DNA of 64,000 nt from Favolaschia claudopus (GCA_037176885.1 JAWWNJ010000028.1:930001-994000), one strand, 5' to 3'; shown: positions 1 to 11,549, counted from the stretch's first letter. A program made the numbers and translations. The notes: generated by a model from the sequence alone, not told the origin.

Positions 1-1515
1 AGTGATGGAGGGAAGGGAAGTGTGCCGGAGGAACACCCCAAATCGCAGGGAGAGACTGGAGATGCACAAATTCCCGGAGGAACAGAGGAAATCGGTGCAG
101 AGCTACAACAGTCGAATCCAAGCGGCCGGAGGAACGGACCGTGGGAAAGTAGAGCTCCGGCCAAGATAAACACCAGAGGGGTGAAATCTTGACGGAGTTG
201 AAGCTCGGACAATAGAGATGGGGATGGAAGTTCCATGGCAGAATAAAGCGAAGTCGAAAGCGAAGGCGGAAGTGGTGAGACGGAGAGAGACAAGGAGACG
301 GAGGAGACTGAGGGAAACAGGAACTGATGCCGAAGGAAGCAGTCAACATTCCGGCCGATAATTCGGGCGGAAGGCCGGAGGAACACCTGCAGAACTAGTG
401 GCCGAATACCGGAGATGGCTGGCCTAAAGCGATAACGTCAACCTAGAGCTACAAGCGAAAACTCGGGCAAAGACAGAGTTCCAGCGACACAAAGAAGGCG
501 AAGACGGATGGGGAGTTGGTGGTCATGTGATCGAGCCGGGCGATTGGGCCGGAGGAGCCGGAGGTCCGGGCGATCTAACCTTAAACCAACAGTAACGTTT
601 GCCGGAAGGGCCGGACGAAGAACCGGACATTCGAGGCAAAGTATATCAGCGTGAACGTGAAGAGGAATACTCTCGGAGTTCAGCCGAACCAAATGCTCGG
701 AGGAGACGGGCAAAGCCAGGAATCCTAGACGAGCGGTTCAGAGCAACGGCAAGGCCGGAGCAACCAAACCTTGAAGACGGAATGTCTTCAAGCTTCCGGA
801 AGGGAAGTCTTGACCCCAATCCTACCAAGGAATTGGGAAAACAGAGGTTCCGGAGGGAACCCGAGACCGGAGGAGGCCTCTAGATGGTGGCGTCAGTATT
901 GCCGGGTGAATGACATGGGAAACACCAAGGCAAAGTCCGGACGTAAAAGGCCGGTCGTGCGCGCACTAATCTCTCGACGAAAGACTGCCAGGATATGTTG
1001 GTACCAATCCTACGGTTCCATCAACGGATGGATATTGTGGGGCAACCGGGTTCCATGATGCAGAATTCGCGGGAGTCAGAAAACGAATGACACATGTTCC
1101 GAGAGAGTTTCGGAAAACACCATCTTGAATGGAATTAAGACAGGAGTTGTTGATTTAGGGAAGGGATTATTGCCGGAGGGAAACCGAGGAATTCGGCCGG
1201 ATATTCCCACGGTCCGGAGGCCGGGGAAGCCGGACGAAGCGGTCGGGGTGAAGACCCGGACCCATCGCGTGAGCGGAGAGAAAACCCATGAATTCAATAG
1301 ATAAGTGATAGCACAAATTCGTAGAGAAAAGGGAAAGTCCGCACACGGAAGTTGAATTTCGCGGCAAATGATACAAGTAGGGTTGAGATAGGTCCAGCTC
1401 GAAGGAGCGGACTGTCGATAGAGGGAAAGAATGGATGCATGGGGTTTGATGAACACCTCGGGGGACTCAAGAACACCGATGCAGCTGTTCTAGAGTGGAG
1501 GCGTCAATTTGCTGT

Positions 1516-2894
1516 CTATAACTCTTGTGCGGCAACCCGTCCGGGACCGTGGGAACGGCCGGAGGAATGGCCGGAGGGCCGGACGGATTTCGCCTGCTCA
1601 AGAGCACGATGCCTCTCCCAGCCAGAAATCTTGTGCCCAGAACCTCCGCAATACAGGCAAAGGTTTTCTCTCTTCCGGCGCTCAAATTCCCGCGGCAAAA
1701 GCTTGCCTGTGTGGTCGACCTGATTACGTAAGGCCGGACGAATGCACACTTGTCCGGCCAGGCGACCAGACAGGGAAGGAATTGGCGCAGAGGAACCGGA
1801 TGGAACAGAGGGGACAGGAGGAGAGCCGGAAGAAGAAGAGTTGGGCAAAAGAGGGGCACAAGGACTGTCGCAGGATAGGAACTGATCAGCGACAGAGGCG
1901 GAGGAGAAGGCAGGTGCTGATGGCGGGTTCGGACACTCCTTGCAGGCAGCAATTTGATGTTTGGAGCTGCCGCAATATCCACAAAGCTTGTTCACCCTCC
2001 GGCGCCTTCGTTCCTGTTGAGAAGGCTTGTTCCTGGGTCTGGATCGATTATGTAATGCCGGACGAAACCTTCGTCCGGCCAATCGACGAGCCAGCGAAGC
2101 CGTCAGAGCAGAAGAGCTCGAGTGGACGGAAGGAACAGGGGAGGAACGAGAGCCAGAAGATGAGGAGGAAGACAAGCTTGCAGAACGAAGCGAACGAGGA
2201 CTGCCACAGGATGAAGACTCATCCGAGCCGGGCCCGGAACCGTGGGAAAGGCCGGGGCCGGGGCCGGACGAACTCCCGGAGCGGCTGAGGGCAGGCTCGA
2301 GGAGCTCGGACGAAGATCGCTCTTGCTGCTCCCAAAAGCGCTGGTCGATTCGGCTCGCAAAATTGCGTACACCTTCCAAAGTGGACGGGAAGGTGTAGTC
2401 ATCCATTTCGCGGGTGATGCGAAGCGGGAGAGCCGAATAGAGAGCGTGGGAAAGCGCAGAGTCACTCCAGTTGAGCGCGGGAGCGAGCACATCAAACCGG
2501 AGGAGGAAGGGAGCGATCTTGTCAGAGTGCTTCATCTTAAGGTGCCGAAACTGATCCTCTGTGTCTCCGATATAGTCCGGAGGACCAAAGACGTCAAAAA
2601 ACTCCATGATGAACTGGGAAAAGTTCCCATGCCAAGTATAACCCTGAAGCGCACCGGCAGGGAACAGCCGGGCAGCTTCACCCCGGAGGAACGACAAGAT
2701 GAACAAATTCTTGTCATCGTCTGTCCGGAAGTCTCGAGGGCGTGCTGCAAAATGCATGTAGCACTGCATGAGGAAAGGATGGAGTTGGTGTGGATTGTTG
2801 CCGTCAAAAGGAGTGGGATATCGGAGAGGTCCGGAGGAGCTCAAAGTCTCAGAGGCCGGAGGAACAAGAACTGGTTCCTCTTAGTCTCTCGTAG
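1516..2894 (-). pseudogene. Family A gag-like protein, capsid plus duplicated zinc-knuckle modules
   Basis: Open frame of 442 codons from the ATG at 2844; the same frame continues a little upstream. The first ~170 residues resemble a retrotransposon capsid (GNNPHQLHPFLMQCYMHF, then an FLRGEAARLF stretch). The C-terminal half holds two related nucleocapsid modules, each a LAGR/RPAL stretch, then a basic stretch, then a knuckle. The first knuckle, CGYCGSSKHQIAAC, is a perfect CX2CX4HX4C. The second, CLYCGGSGHKISGW, has Trp in place of the last Cys, so it should not bind zinc normally. A Ser/Pro-rich low-complexity linker joins them. I call it a pseudogene because the knuckle is damaged and no intact pol follows. 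Confidence 0.65.
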
Positions 2895-3309
2895 ACAGAC
2901 GCTACAACAAAAATTATCCTCGTACCTGCGGTTGTTGTAGTCTGTTGAGAAGGTGCATCGGCCGATGCGTCGCCCGTCTTATTACATAATCAGAAATTTC
3001 TTGGGCTCCTTTTCATAGCTTTAAGCGCGTTTTAAGCACAAATTTGGCCGCACTGATCTTCCTTGAGTGGAAATGAACAGCTTTGTCAGTCAAATCTAGA
3101 GAAAATATGCAGGCAACGACGAGATTTAGAACTGGCTGACAAATCCTGTCAAACTGATGGGTCGTTCAATTGGGCTCATTTGGGCAAGAATATCGTAAAT
3201 TTTATTTGATAGACCGGTTGAGATATACCATAGATGGTACTTCCCCAGCAAAAGTTTGTTTATGGAGGCTGCACAACGTTGAAAGCAAGGGAGCAAGGCG
3301 TGGGAATAG
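2895..3309. other. Motif-free segment inside family A gag
   Basis: About 415 bp with essentially no CCGGA motif, AT-richer than its surroundings, lying between the N-terminal and capsid parts of the family A gag. It may be an intron-bearing or inserted segment. On the minus strand GTACGAGG at about 2925 could be a donor, with an acceptor near 2880. No terminal repeats or target duplication were found. No gene recognised. Confidence 0.35.
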
Positions 3310-3822
3310 ATTGAAACTCCGACGATTGGTAATAACACGGGCGACCGTGCAAGCGATCACGCTCAACAACAGACTAGGTTCCTCTGCCGAGACTTGAGCT
3401 CTACTCGACGGAGCAAAATAGGACGGAGGATGAGCGTGGGAATCTTCGGAGATTCCACCAAAGAAGCCGGACGAATCGGCCGGAGGAACGGCCCCTTGAC
3501 CCGGGCGAAAGAATGGGTCAAAAGGCATCCGGGCGAAAACGTCTTGATAACCGGCATTGTAGTGGCTAGGGAATGGGACGAAATTCCCAGGCAAAGGTTG
3601 AGTGCCATACCCAACGGCCGGACCAAAGGGCCGTGGGAAAAAGCCGGGCCGGAGGGCCGGGTGAATGGCGGGAATGCCGGACGAAGTGGTGGAATGCGGA
3701 ATGAAGTCGGAAGACGGCAGAAATGTGGCAGGTGGAGGAATTTGACCAGACTCCTCTCCGGCGCGCGGGAAACCCGCGAGCGACGGAAAGACGAGAGGAG
3801 GAAGGTCGCAAGAGGAAGACAT
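3310..3822 (-). pseudogene. Family A gag-like N-terminal segment
   Basis: Minus-strand frame starting at an ATG at 3822 and encoding a Pro/Phe/Ser-rich stretch (PGFFPRPFGPAVGYGT, DPFFRPGQGAVPPAD), a composition seen in the N-termini of fungal gypsy Gag proteins. It is upstream of, and in the same orientation as, the capsid frame at 1516-2844, so it probably belongs to the same protein. It shares the same DNA motif carpet: the FxRP and VPPA dipeptides are encoded by the motif. The frame continues into motif-free DNA to 3202. No catalytic motif. It could also be a separate small ORF. Confidence 0.4.
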
Positions 3823-3954
3823 TGCAGGATGACAGGTGAGTTTGATAATACTGTTATATCCGTGCCGGAAAGAAGGAAGAAGGAAGAGGGAGAGAGGAGG
3901 TAGGTTCCGGTCCGAGACACGAGGGAGGAACAGATGAGATGCCGAAGTAGAATT

Positions 3955-4012
3955 CGGGCTAGGTCGAACCCAGAACTACGGATATCAAAACCACTACACC
4001 ACAGGTAGGTTA
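3955..4012 (-). other. tRNA-like relic (A-box and B-box)
   Basis: Read on the minus strand, TGGTGTAGTGG (plus 3991-4001) resembles a Pol III A box and GGTTCGACCT (plus 3961-3970) a B box. The spacing is too short for a normal tRNA and the arms do not pair into a full cloverleaf. It may be a decayed tRNA or SINE head, or a copied primer tRNA fragment near the start of the family A gag. Not a functional tRNA on this evidence. Confidence 0.35.
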
Positions 4013-4959
4013 AGGATGAGTGGGGACTGTCAGCCTACACGAGAGGAACACAAGGAGGGAAGACAACAAGGGAGGCTAGAACCCGCAGGCTGGTGAAAAC
4101 CGATTCGCAACAAGACCAAGGCGGGACTTGGCCGGGCCGGAGCAAGGCCGGACGAAGGAGGTCACGTGATCGGGCCGGACGAAGGTCCGGGCGAATCGGA
4201 GGAGCCGGGCGAGATGGGCAAGGTAAGACGAAGTACGGGGAGGCTTGCCCGATAGCCAAGGGATGAGCAAGGGTCGAGGTCGAGGCTCGACAAAGTCGAG
4301 CTGGTCCAAGTGAGGCAAAGGAGGCTTGGCCGAGGGCGTGGGAACAAGCCGGACGAAAGGTCGGCCAAGGCTATAAGGAGCCGGACGAGTTCGGACGAGG
4401 ATATGAGAGATGTCCGAACACACAAGACCAAGAGATGTTGTCAAAGGAGAAGTCCGGACGAGAGGGAGATGAGCGGGAGGAGATCTGGACAGTAAGACAG
4501 GGAGACAACGTTAATTATCAAACTAAGGAATACAATCGGGAGACTGTAGGTATTTAAAGTAAGTACGGAGATATATCCAAAAGAAGCCAGAAGTATGTAC
4601 AAGACAATAAGAACAATAAGTAAGAAGTGCGGTACAGTAGTAAGAACAATAAAGCAAGAGATGAGTACCGGACGAGAACAATAAAGACAATAAGAGAGAA
4701 GCATAGTCATATGATGCATACCAATGATGCCGGGGAAGATAGATGACATAATGTTGAGTCCGGAGGAGGACTACAGAGTTCGATGCAAGGCATCTCACGT
4801 CCGAGCGAACTGAGGATGAGGGGATGAGTCCGCAGGGATGTAGCATGGCTGGATAAGGGAATTGATCGGATCACCGGCCGGGCCGGGGGAGCCGGGCCGG
4901 ACGGATGGCCGGGTGAGCAAGACGAACATGCGGGGAACTCGAGGATGAACAGGAATGGA

Positions 4960-5705
4960 TCGGAGGGAGGTGGAAGTGAATCCGGATGAACCTTGGGTGC
5001 GCCTCGTCCAATGTCTCGGCTGAGTAGGTGTCATGAGCATAAGAGAATAGGAGGAGTAGCTGAATGAACGTGATAACCAAGTCGGATGACTTCCATGAGA
5101 ATCCAGGTGAGCGGGGATGAATCGGAACATAGATTGGGATGCGAGAAGACTCCGTAGGAGTATTGGGATGAACAGAGGAGGACCAGGAGGAAGTCCGCAT
5201 TGCTCCGGCCGGGCGAGTGGCTGTGCAGGCCGGAGCATCGACAAGTAATGCAGGAGGGTTCACCGGCGAAGTCCGAGATCCATATGAGCCCAAGGTGAAG
5301 CGGGAGATGAATGGGAAGGATAGGATCGTATGCGGGAGGACTCCGTGAGAGGAATGGTATGAGCGGATGGGAACCAAGATAAGTCTGCATTGCTCCGGCA
5401 CCATGAGTGATGGATTAGGCCGGAGCATTGACAAGGGATGCGGAAGGGTCCAACGTATAAGTCAAGCATCGGTATGAATCCGAGTGAGGGAAGGTGGATA
5501 GGAAACATAGGATCGGTTGGGTGAGGACTCCGTAAGAAGATCAGCATAGGGAACTGGGATACAGCTCATCTTGCTCCGGTCACATTGATGGCTGACAAGC
5601 CGGAGCAAGGATGAGGGTGCTGACGGGTCCTGGGAAGAAGTCGGAGATCCGGATGAATCCAAATGAGGGGTTGACTGGCCGGGAGTTGTGCACGGGCATA
5701 ACATA
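4960..5705 (-). repeat. Tandem ~187-bp repeat with GCTCCGG/CCGGAGC hairpins
   Basis: At least three degenerate direct repeats. GACTCCG recurs at 5148, 5339 and 5526, and TGCTCCGG at 5201, 5391 and 5572. Each unit contains an inverted pair, for example TGCTCCGGCC (5201-5210) with GGCCGGAGCA (5228-5237), able to form a short stem. They sit 5' of the family A gag on its own strand, where an LTR U3 or leader would be, so enhancer-like repeats are plausible. Confidence 0.6.
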
Positions 5706-5710
5706 CTTCC

Positions 5711-6650
5711 TCGGCATCGTCGCGCTCGCTATCTCAATCCGACGCATCGGCTGTGAACAAGATCATTGAGAGTGGGTGGCTGCGTCACTCTCTATGAGTA
5801 GTTATCTCTTTAATCTATCGTCTACGTTTTCTGAAATTTCCTCAGGTTCTTCGTGTGGTTTACTAGTAGGCTGGTAGGCGTGAATCGTCTCGGGTTCCCT
5901 CTAGACAAAGCTTCAGACGGTGCGTTTCTTTAATATTCCATTCTTTCTTCATCTTCTCAAGTAGTCTCCTCGCCGTGTGGTGGTCTGAACGTTTAGCGGA
6001 TAGGCCGCTAAAAACCGGTAAGCTCCTTCGCTGCATTGGGCTTCCAGCTACAATTTCTGACCACCTATGTTGCTTATCTCAACTTCATAGATCTCAGTAC
6101 AACCTATTCTGGTATGTTTATAGCTTTGTTTGTTTACCTACATTAGCTGAATATGTCGCACGTCTGCAGTGAGCGTCGTATACTGGTGTTAGGCTCAAGG
6201 TTTCCACGGTGCGTCCCATTTGCGCTGTATTTTCATTGTATAGTAATTGTAAATACCCAGCCCTTGTACTGTGGAAGCTCCGTTTGCTCAGCTCAAGACC
6301 CGCATCTCTCGTTCGGGTGCCGCCACCATCCATCCCCTTGCAGCTCTAACGGACGCGCCACAGCCGATTCCCGCGCAGGCTCCGCCTGCCCCGTCTCAAC
6401 GGGATCTGGGATGGGTCATTTTGTCGGGCCGTTTTCCGATGGTATCAAGTCGCCTAGGTGCGTATGTGCTGGTGCATTACTTCGTTCCGACACCATACTT
6501 ATCATCTTTGCCCCGCAGATCACCTAGTCAAGTGTTCTTGTTCCCGTTGAATACCATGTATCTGTACAGCGTAGTAGCAATAAATCCACTTTCTCCCGCA
6601 TATTTCTGCCCCGCGATTGAGCTGTGGAAAATTCTTTTTTTCTAGTATGG
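5711..6650. other. No recognisable gene
   Basis: The CCGGA motif stops here. Plus-strand frames of about 124 codons at 6153-6645 contain Pro/Ala-rich text with no domain I recognise, and several GTATGT/AG pairs could be introns. I see no promoter, RNA gene or repeat that I can defend. A short spliced gene cannot be excluded. Confidence 0.4.
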
Positions 6651-6654
6651 CGGC

Positions 6655-6835
6655 AGCGCAAAAACTACAGGAAGCTACAGCAAAACTACAGTGATCCTAC
6701 AGGGTTTCTATGGAGGCCTATGTAAATTTAGCCGTTTCTACACACGCCTATCAACACGGGGGCCTTTCTACAGTTACTACAACGACTACAGGTGCTACAG
6801 TGCGCTACATAGGACTCCATAGGGGGCCCAGGTAT
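6655..6835. repeat. CTACAG-rich imperfect inverted repeat
   Basis: Within about 170 bp the hexamer CTACAG or CTACA recurs about nine times. The block CTATGGAGGCCTATGTA near 6710 is matched in inverted orientation by TACATAGGACTCCATAG near 6805, so the tract can fold back on itself. No coding frame. Probably a small non-autonomous element or foldback repeat; no target duplication identified. Confidence 0.5.
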
Positions 6836-7188
6836 TGCTGATGACGAGTGTAGACTGCGTGTTGTTGACTGCCCAGTGCCACGTGTGTGGGGGATTGGGG
6901 TGTCGTGCTGTCAGCTCGTGCACTGCTTCTTAACAAGTACTTTTAAGTAGTCGTTCTTTTAGGATCCTTCATCATGAGCCATTTTGCTCCGAGGAAAACA
7001 CTGTTTTTTCCACGCTTTTTGTACTAATGCCTCTTAAATTTCATTACAACCGTTTCTAAGGCCATCATCTTTTTGTGACCGTGTGAATAATAAAAAATGC
7101 AGTTGATCCTGTCTTCCGGCATCGGATGCCAGTGCCGATCTCTTCTTGCTGCCAATCACAGCCGCGTTTTCGCGGTTCACTCAGTACT
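6836..7188. other. No recognisable feature
   Basis: About 350 bp of AT-rich sequence between two inverted-repeat elements. No frame over 60 codons that I can support, and no repeat or RNA gene recognised. Confidence 0.4.
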
Positions 7189-7532
7189 GGCCCAATAAGT
7201 TAGGTCGAGAATGTTAAGAGTCTTAGCAGGTTTCACGGGGCCAGAAACACATTCATTTGTGTAGCATTTATGCCCTCTTGAAATCTGTTGATAAATCTTT
7301 CACTAAACCCTAAAAATCTAGATACACTCAAAGGCCAAGGAATCAAGGCAGCAGCCAATGAAATCTCTCCATTTCTGATTTAATGGAACAATAATTGAGA
7401 AAGAATTTGCGGGATTTAGTGATGCCTTTATCAATCCATTTCAAGAGCTTATAAATGATGCAGATAATCATCTGTTTCTGCCCTCCTTAAACCTATCAAA
7501 AATCTTAGAATTCTCGACCTAACTTATTGGCC
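7189..7532. repeat. Foldback MITE, ~345 bp
   Basis: The ends AATAAGTTAGGTCGAGAAT (from 7194) and its reverse complement (ending near 7530) are near-perfect inverted repeats. The homology continues inward imperfectly for ~150 bp per arm: TTTAGTGA near 7417 mirrors TCACTAAA near 7301, and the GAGCTTATAAATG region mirrors CATTTATGCCCTC. Thus almost the whole element is one large degenerate palindrome. No coding capacity. GGCC flanks both ends, but a clean target duplication is not obvious. Confidence 0.7.
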
Positions 7533-8589
7533 CCGTAAATTGCGGAAACCCCGCTGTGAATGCTAACACGCTGACCGAGCGAGCGTTGGTCCATGAAGCC
7601 TCTCCACATCGCTCTCAATCTTGACGGACTTGCTCCATGGATTCGGACCTCTCAAGGTATAATACCTCATTGGATGTATTAAACCTTTTGAGGTCTGGGT
7701 TGAGGGTGACTGAGGTGACCTGGTGCTCCAGGAACAAAGGTGTACATTCCATTTAGGACTCATTAGAACTCGAGAGGTGTTACCAGGAGCAGGAGGCTTC
7801 CGCGGAAGGTCAAGGACAAGACTATAATTCAGGAACGTTGATGACCAAAGGGAAGAGAGTGTCCCTTATTCACACAGTACCAGTTGGAGCAAGTAGATCA
7901 TCGATTGGATAGCAAAGAGGGCTATTGAGTCATGTCCGGAGATATCAGTACAAACGGGGAAGATCTGCACTGGCCAAGCCAGACAGACAATGGTATCCAA
8001 GAGGGTGCCGGAGGTAGAACAATGGTATCTAACGGATGCCGGAGGTAAAGGCGTAGATCCCTCATCACGGTCGGGGAAAAGCCTTTAACAAGTAAAACTA
8101 AATGAGACCTGGACCAAGAGGGTTCGGAGTTACCAACATTATACCCATAGGATTGTTTGATTATCGTCTCGTATTTTATTGCTGTGAATGTATAAAAGCA
8201 TTGTATCATGTACTGGAGCTCCAGTGGATTCCCCCCCCTCGTTGTGAGCGTCAAGCCAGTGTTGGCTTCGTGAATAACTAGACGCTGGACTTCATTCGAG
8301 ATAAACTCCAGAAGCCTATTTGTTTCTTTTGTTTGTTTTCGTTCCAATATACTGTCTGTTGGATCATATCTTGAGTTATACGCGTGAACATCTTGTTGAG
8401 AATCAATACAAACACGTGGAATTATAAGAGCCTGACATGGTGAAACGGTGCGTGTAGGTGTAGGCGTGAAATATAAAATCACAAAATCTAATCCAATACG
8501 ACGTGTGTGTGTGTGTGTTCGGGGTGGTGGGAGCACGTATCGTCCCTCAGAATACTTGTGCAAGCTTCAATCAATCAAGGTCGCTACGT
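7533..8589. other. No recognised gene; low-complexity GT run
   Basis: A minus-strand open frame of 213 codons (7922-8563) has no domain I recognise. A (GT)n run sits at about 8502-8518 and a C7 run near 8230. I cannot support a gene here. Confidence 0.35.
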
Positions 8590-9752
8590 TTGAGCGGGAC
8601 GAACTACCAGATTGTCTAGCGAGAACGTAGCGGGCAAAACGATTCGCAGCGGGAGAAGTGAAGAGTCACTCTTTCTGAGACTTCGAAATGAGAAATTCTG
8701 AGTCTAGCGGGGAGGGTCTCCGTGCCAATAGAAAAGCGTCCCTCGGTAGTGGATTGTCAACCGGCAAGAAGCTTTCTGGATGACAACCGGCAGGCAGAAG
8801 GCGCGGCTCAGCGGGACGGGGTTCTTATTCAACTGGCGTGGCTCTGGCAAGGAGTGGGGCTCTTACGTCGATGGTGCGGACACTGACAGTGACCGGGGCA
8901 CTTACACCACTACGCGGCGGCGATCACGAACAGGGGTCTTGGTTATACCGCGGAACGGCTGGCACACGGGGCGTCGACGGCGCGGAATCAAGCAAGAACG
9001 GGGTCTTGGTTATACTGCGGAACAGCGAGAAATGGGGCTTCGTATTTCAGGAGGGCTCCGGCTCGAAAGGCTGGCGGGGCTCTCAAAGTTCTGGCGGCTC
9101 GGTATGCCACAAGTCTTTCCGTATCACTCGAGTCTCTCTCAGATATCAAGTCTAGTCTCTGTCAAAGTTCAATTCAAATTCTAGAGTCCGCTACAAACTG
9201 CCCTTGTCTACGGGTAGGTAACTGACTGGGTAACCAAAAGTACAGCGGGAGATTAAATACATGCAGCGGGAGCAGAAACAACCAAATAAAATCATGATGA
9301 GAGAGTGTCCAAGAGTGATGCCGCGCCTGCTGGGAACCAATGGTATATTCAGGATTGCAAGTCGTGAGTGAAAAGACTGCCTCCCGGAGAAAGTCCATGC
9401 GGGCGGGTGGGTATTGCGCCTTATTGCTGTGCAATGGCGTGCTGGTTGCCATGTCCCCGGGAGGGGACACGAAATTCCTCCTTCATAATATGGTCTTGCC
9501 GCTGGTCGAGTTGAAGTCGAAAAGGCTTCCCGCCGAGTAGTAAGTCAACGGCTCGACAGCGGTCAAGTTCGTCTCGTATTCTATCTTCAGAACAGTCTAA
9601 GTCCCAGGGGAAGTAGAGAGAGCCGAGCCGCATTAGCGGCTCACCACTCGCCGTTTGGGTTGTCCGCAATCAGCGGGAAATGTCCCCGGCAACTCGCCAT
9701 GTCCTTTTCATCATTCTGACAGAGCCGTTGGCTGGATAGCCACTGGCTCCGC
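8590..9752. mobile_element. Family C repetitive tract, AGCGGGA-rich (left part)
   Basis: Noncoding-looking sequence with repeated AGCGGGA/AGCGGGG cores (about 8593, 8647, 8706, 8811, 9243, 9264, 9672) and a near-duplicate block (GGGGTCTTGGTTATAC at 8935 and 9001). The same motif continues beyond the inserted solo LTR at 11550-12060, mostly inverted (TCCCGCT). Removing the solo LTR and one CCGC copy joins the halves. Possibly an LTR or leader of a third retroelement family. No coding domain found. Confidence 0.4.
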
Positions 9753-11549
9753 TGTAACGACTGGTCATTTTTGCGCGTTATATCTGGCTATTTTAAGTCA
9801 AGTGCAGCCCTAAACAACCCAACTACCCGCCACGACTATAGTCTTACTCGACTATCAATAGGAAGTCAGTACCTCTGTTGGTGACACTAAGGAGGGTCAA
9901 AGTGAGCTCCGAGCTGTTGACCGTAAAACCCATCACAGGAGAAAGGCATTATAATAATAGCCTACTGCAGTACTATGGATCTGTTCCATAACAGAACCCT
10001 CAGAAGAGTGACGAAGAGTCAAGTACTTGTGTACTACGGACTTAGACGAAGGTCTACAAGGATGTAGGAGGCGCCGCGGGGGCTATCAGAGTCAACATCA
10101 GTCAAAGGACAGATGCCGCGGGCTGCCGACTATAAATAGACGGCTGGAACAGCGGAAAGGGATCTCATACAGGAGATGCCGGTGCTAGGATCAGAAGGCA
10201 GAGTTATGGCAAGACATGAGGTCTTTGACAGGAGTGTTGATGATGTGATGCTGAAGCCGAGCAAGTGCGGCAACTTCATTAGAAATCTATTTCTATATTG
10301 GAGTCAGCGCGGATGACTTGGTGGCTTGATAAATTGGACAACAGACGAGCCTGTGATATTGCGAGTGAATTGGAATGTCCCAAGAATAGTCTTAGGAGTT
10401 ATTAGAGGCGTTGATGGCACCACCGGAAGGGTTGCCGCCAGTGACGGATTGACGGGATCACCAATGATGGCGTTCCGCGGGCTTCCGCAATTCAGTGATT
10501 CAACCGTGGGAGTCATAATTGCTGACTTTCTACCGTTGGATCGACAAGCCAAGAGGCTGCCGAAGGTCCTCCGGGACACCCAAATACCAATATACCATCT
10601 CTCTACTCAATTGGATCGACATTGCTTACTCTGTACTATTTATGTGATGTATTTCTTGGCATTAGTATAAAAGGACCTGTATTTCTCGTTGAGCTGGAGG
10701 ACATCGCGCTCAGTCTATTGGACAGCGTTGGTGAACTCAGGCAGCAACGTAGAGGCATATATAAAGATATTGTCTACTCGTTTGTCTTAATAGAAATTGT
10801 GTTGAAGTTCAGTTCAAGTGTGAATCTAAGCATCGTTTCGAGAGTGTTCACCCGCGGAGGCTTTGCTTTCGAGTAGCTTTGTCGTGGCCTTAGTGTGTAA
10901 GGAACTGCCTGCCTCTACTGCCCGCGGACTGTCTATCTCATTGTGAGGATACGTGTGCTCGAGAGTGAACTAGTATCTCCCTGAGTCTGAGGAAGAGTGG
11001 AACTGTCCATCTGCTGAAGCATTGCGTTGGGACTGCTGGCGCATAACCGGAAGAGATCTGATTAGTCCTCGTCTGAAAGGCTTGTGCTATATAAAGGAGT
11101 GTCAAAGGTTCCTGGAATTTGGAGGTTCAGGTCTATAGCGTAACTGGCGCTATAAGAATTGTGCATTCTGCCGCGGAAACCGTCTGTGGCCATTGTTTCA
11201 ATCTCGCCCTGATATTCAACTGCGTTGGGTATCTTGTATCCTACCGTTTATAGTTCCTATTTTTAGGAAAGGTCCGCGGACGGAATCACTTCCATCTACG
11301 GTGTGTGAGAGCGTGTTTTGTGCAAGGTTCTTACTTGCAAGTCGACTTATATCCTCGTCACTGTGACATCTGGATTTCGGATCGAACCCCACGAACTCTT
11401 CGAGAGACATTTGAGTGTATCTTGTTGAGATATTTGTGTTGTAGTGTTGTGTGTGTTGGTTGATTGTGTTATATATATATTTTGGTGGTAGATTCTCTGC
11501 TGCGCTATATTTAGCACTTCAGTTGATATATTCAAGTGTCAGCGTTACA
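9753..11549 (+). mobile_element. Solo LTR of family B, 4-bp duplication CCGC
   Basis: 1797 bp beginning TGTAACGACTGGTCA and ending TCAGCGTTACA. It aligns along its length with the 1838-bp LTRs at 14314-16151 and 30737-32574: GCGCGT start block, CTCGACTATCAATAGGAAGT, GAGCTCCGAGCTG, two TATA-like boxes, GATATATTCAAGTG near the end. It is clearly divergent from them. CCGC flanks both sides (9749-9752 and 11550-11553). No internal region, so it is a recombination-derived solo LTR. It has seven CCGCGG sites, only some of which match positions in the full element's LTR. Confidence 0.85.

Larger units (their letters stand above)
1..5710 (-). mobile_element. Family A gypsy-like retroelement relic, CCGGA-rich
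   Basis: Minus-strand LTR-retrotransposon-like tract, cut by the left window edge. It contains a gag-like reading frame with zinc knuckles (1516-2844), an upstream gag-like N-terminal segment (3310-3822) and a leader or LTR-like region with ~187-bp repeats (4960-5705). Protease and RT would lie downstream of gag, towards lower coordinates. At 1-1450 I see only broken frames with no recognisable pol motif. The plus strand is packed with variants of GCCGGACGAA, GCCGGAGGAA and GCCGTGGGAA (about 54 CCGGA by hand count), inside and outside frames. Element boundaries and target duplication are not visible. Confidence 0.6.

Noticed and set aside
2242..2940. 232-codon plus-strand ORF
   Set aside because: Shadow of the family A gag capsid frame on the minus strand.
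3394..3903. 169-codon plus-strand ORF, Arg/Gly-rich
   Set aside because: Opposite strand of the family A gag N-terminus; composition is produced by the CCGGA motif carpet.
3955..4012. Functional tRNA gene
   Set aside because: A and B boxes too close and arms do not pair.
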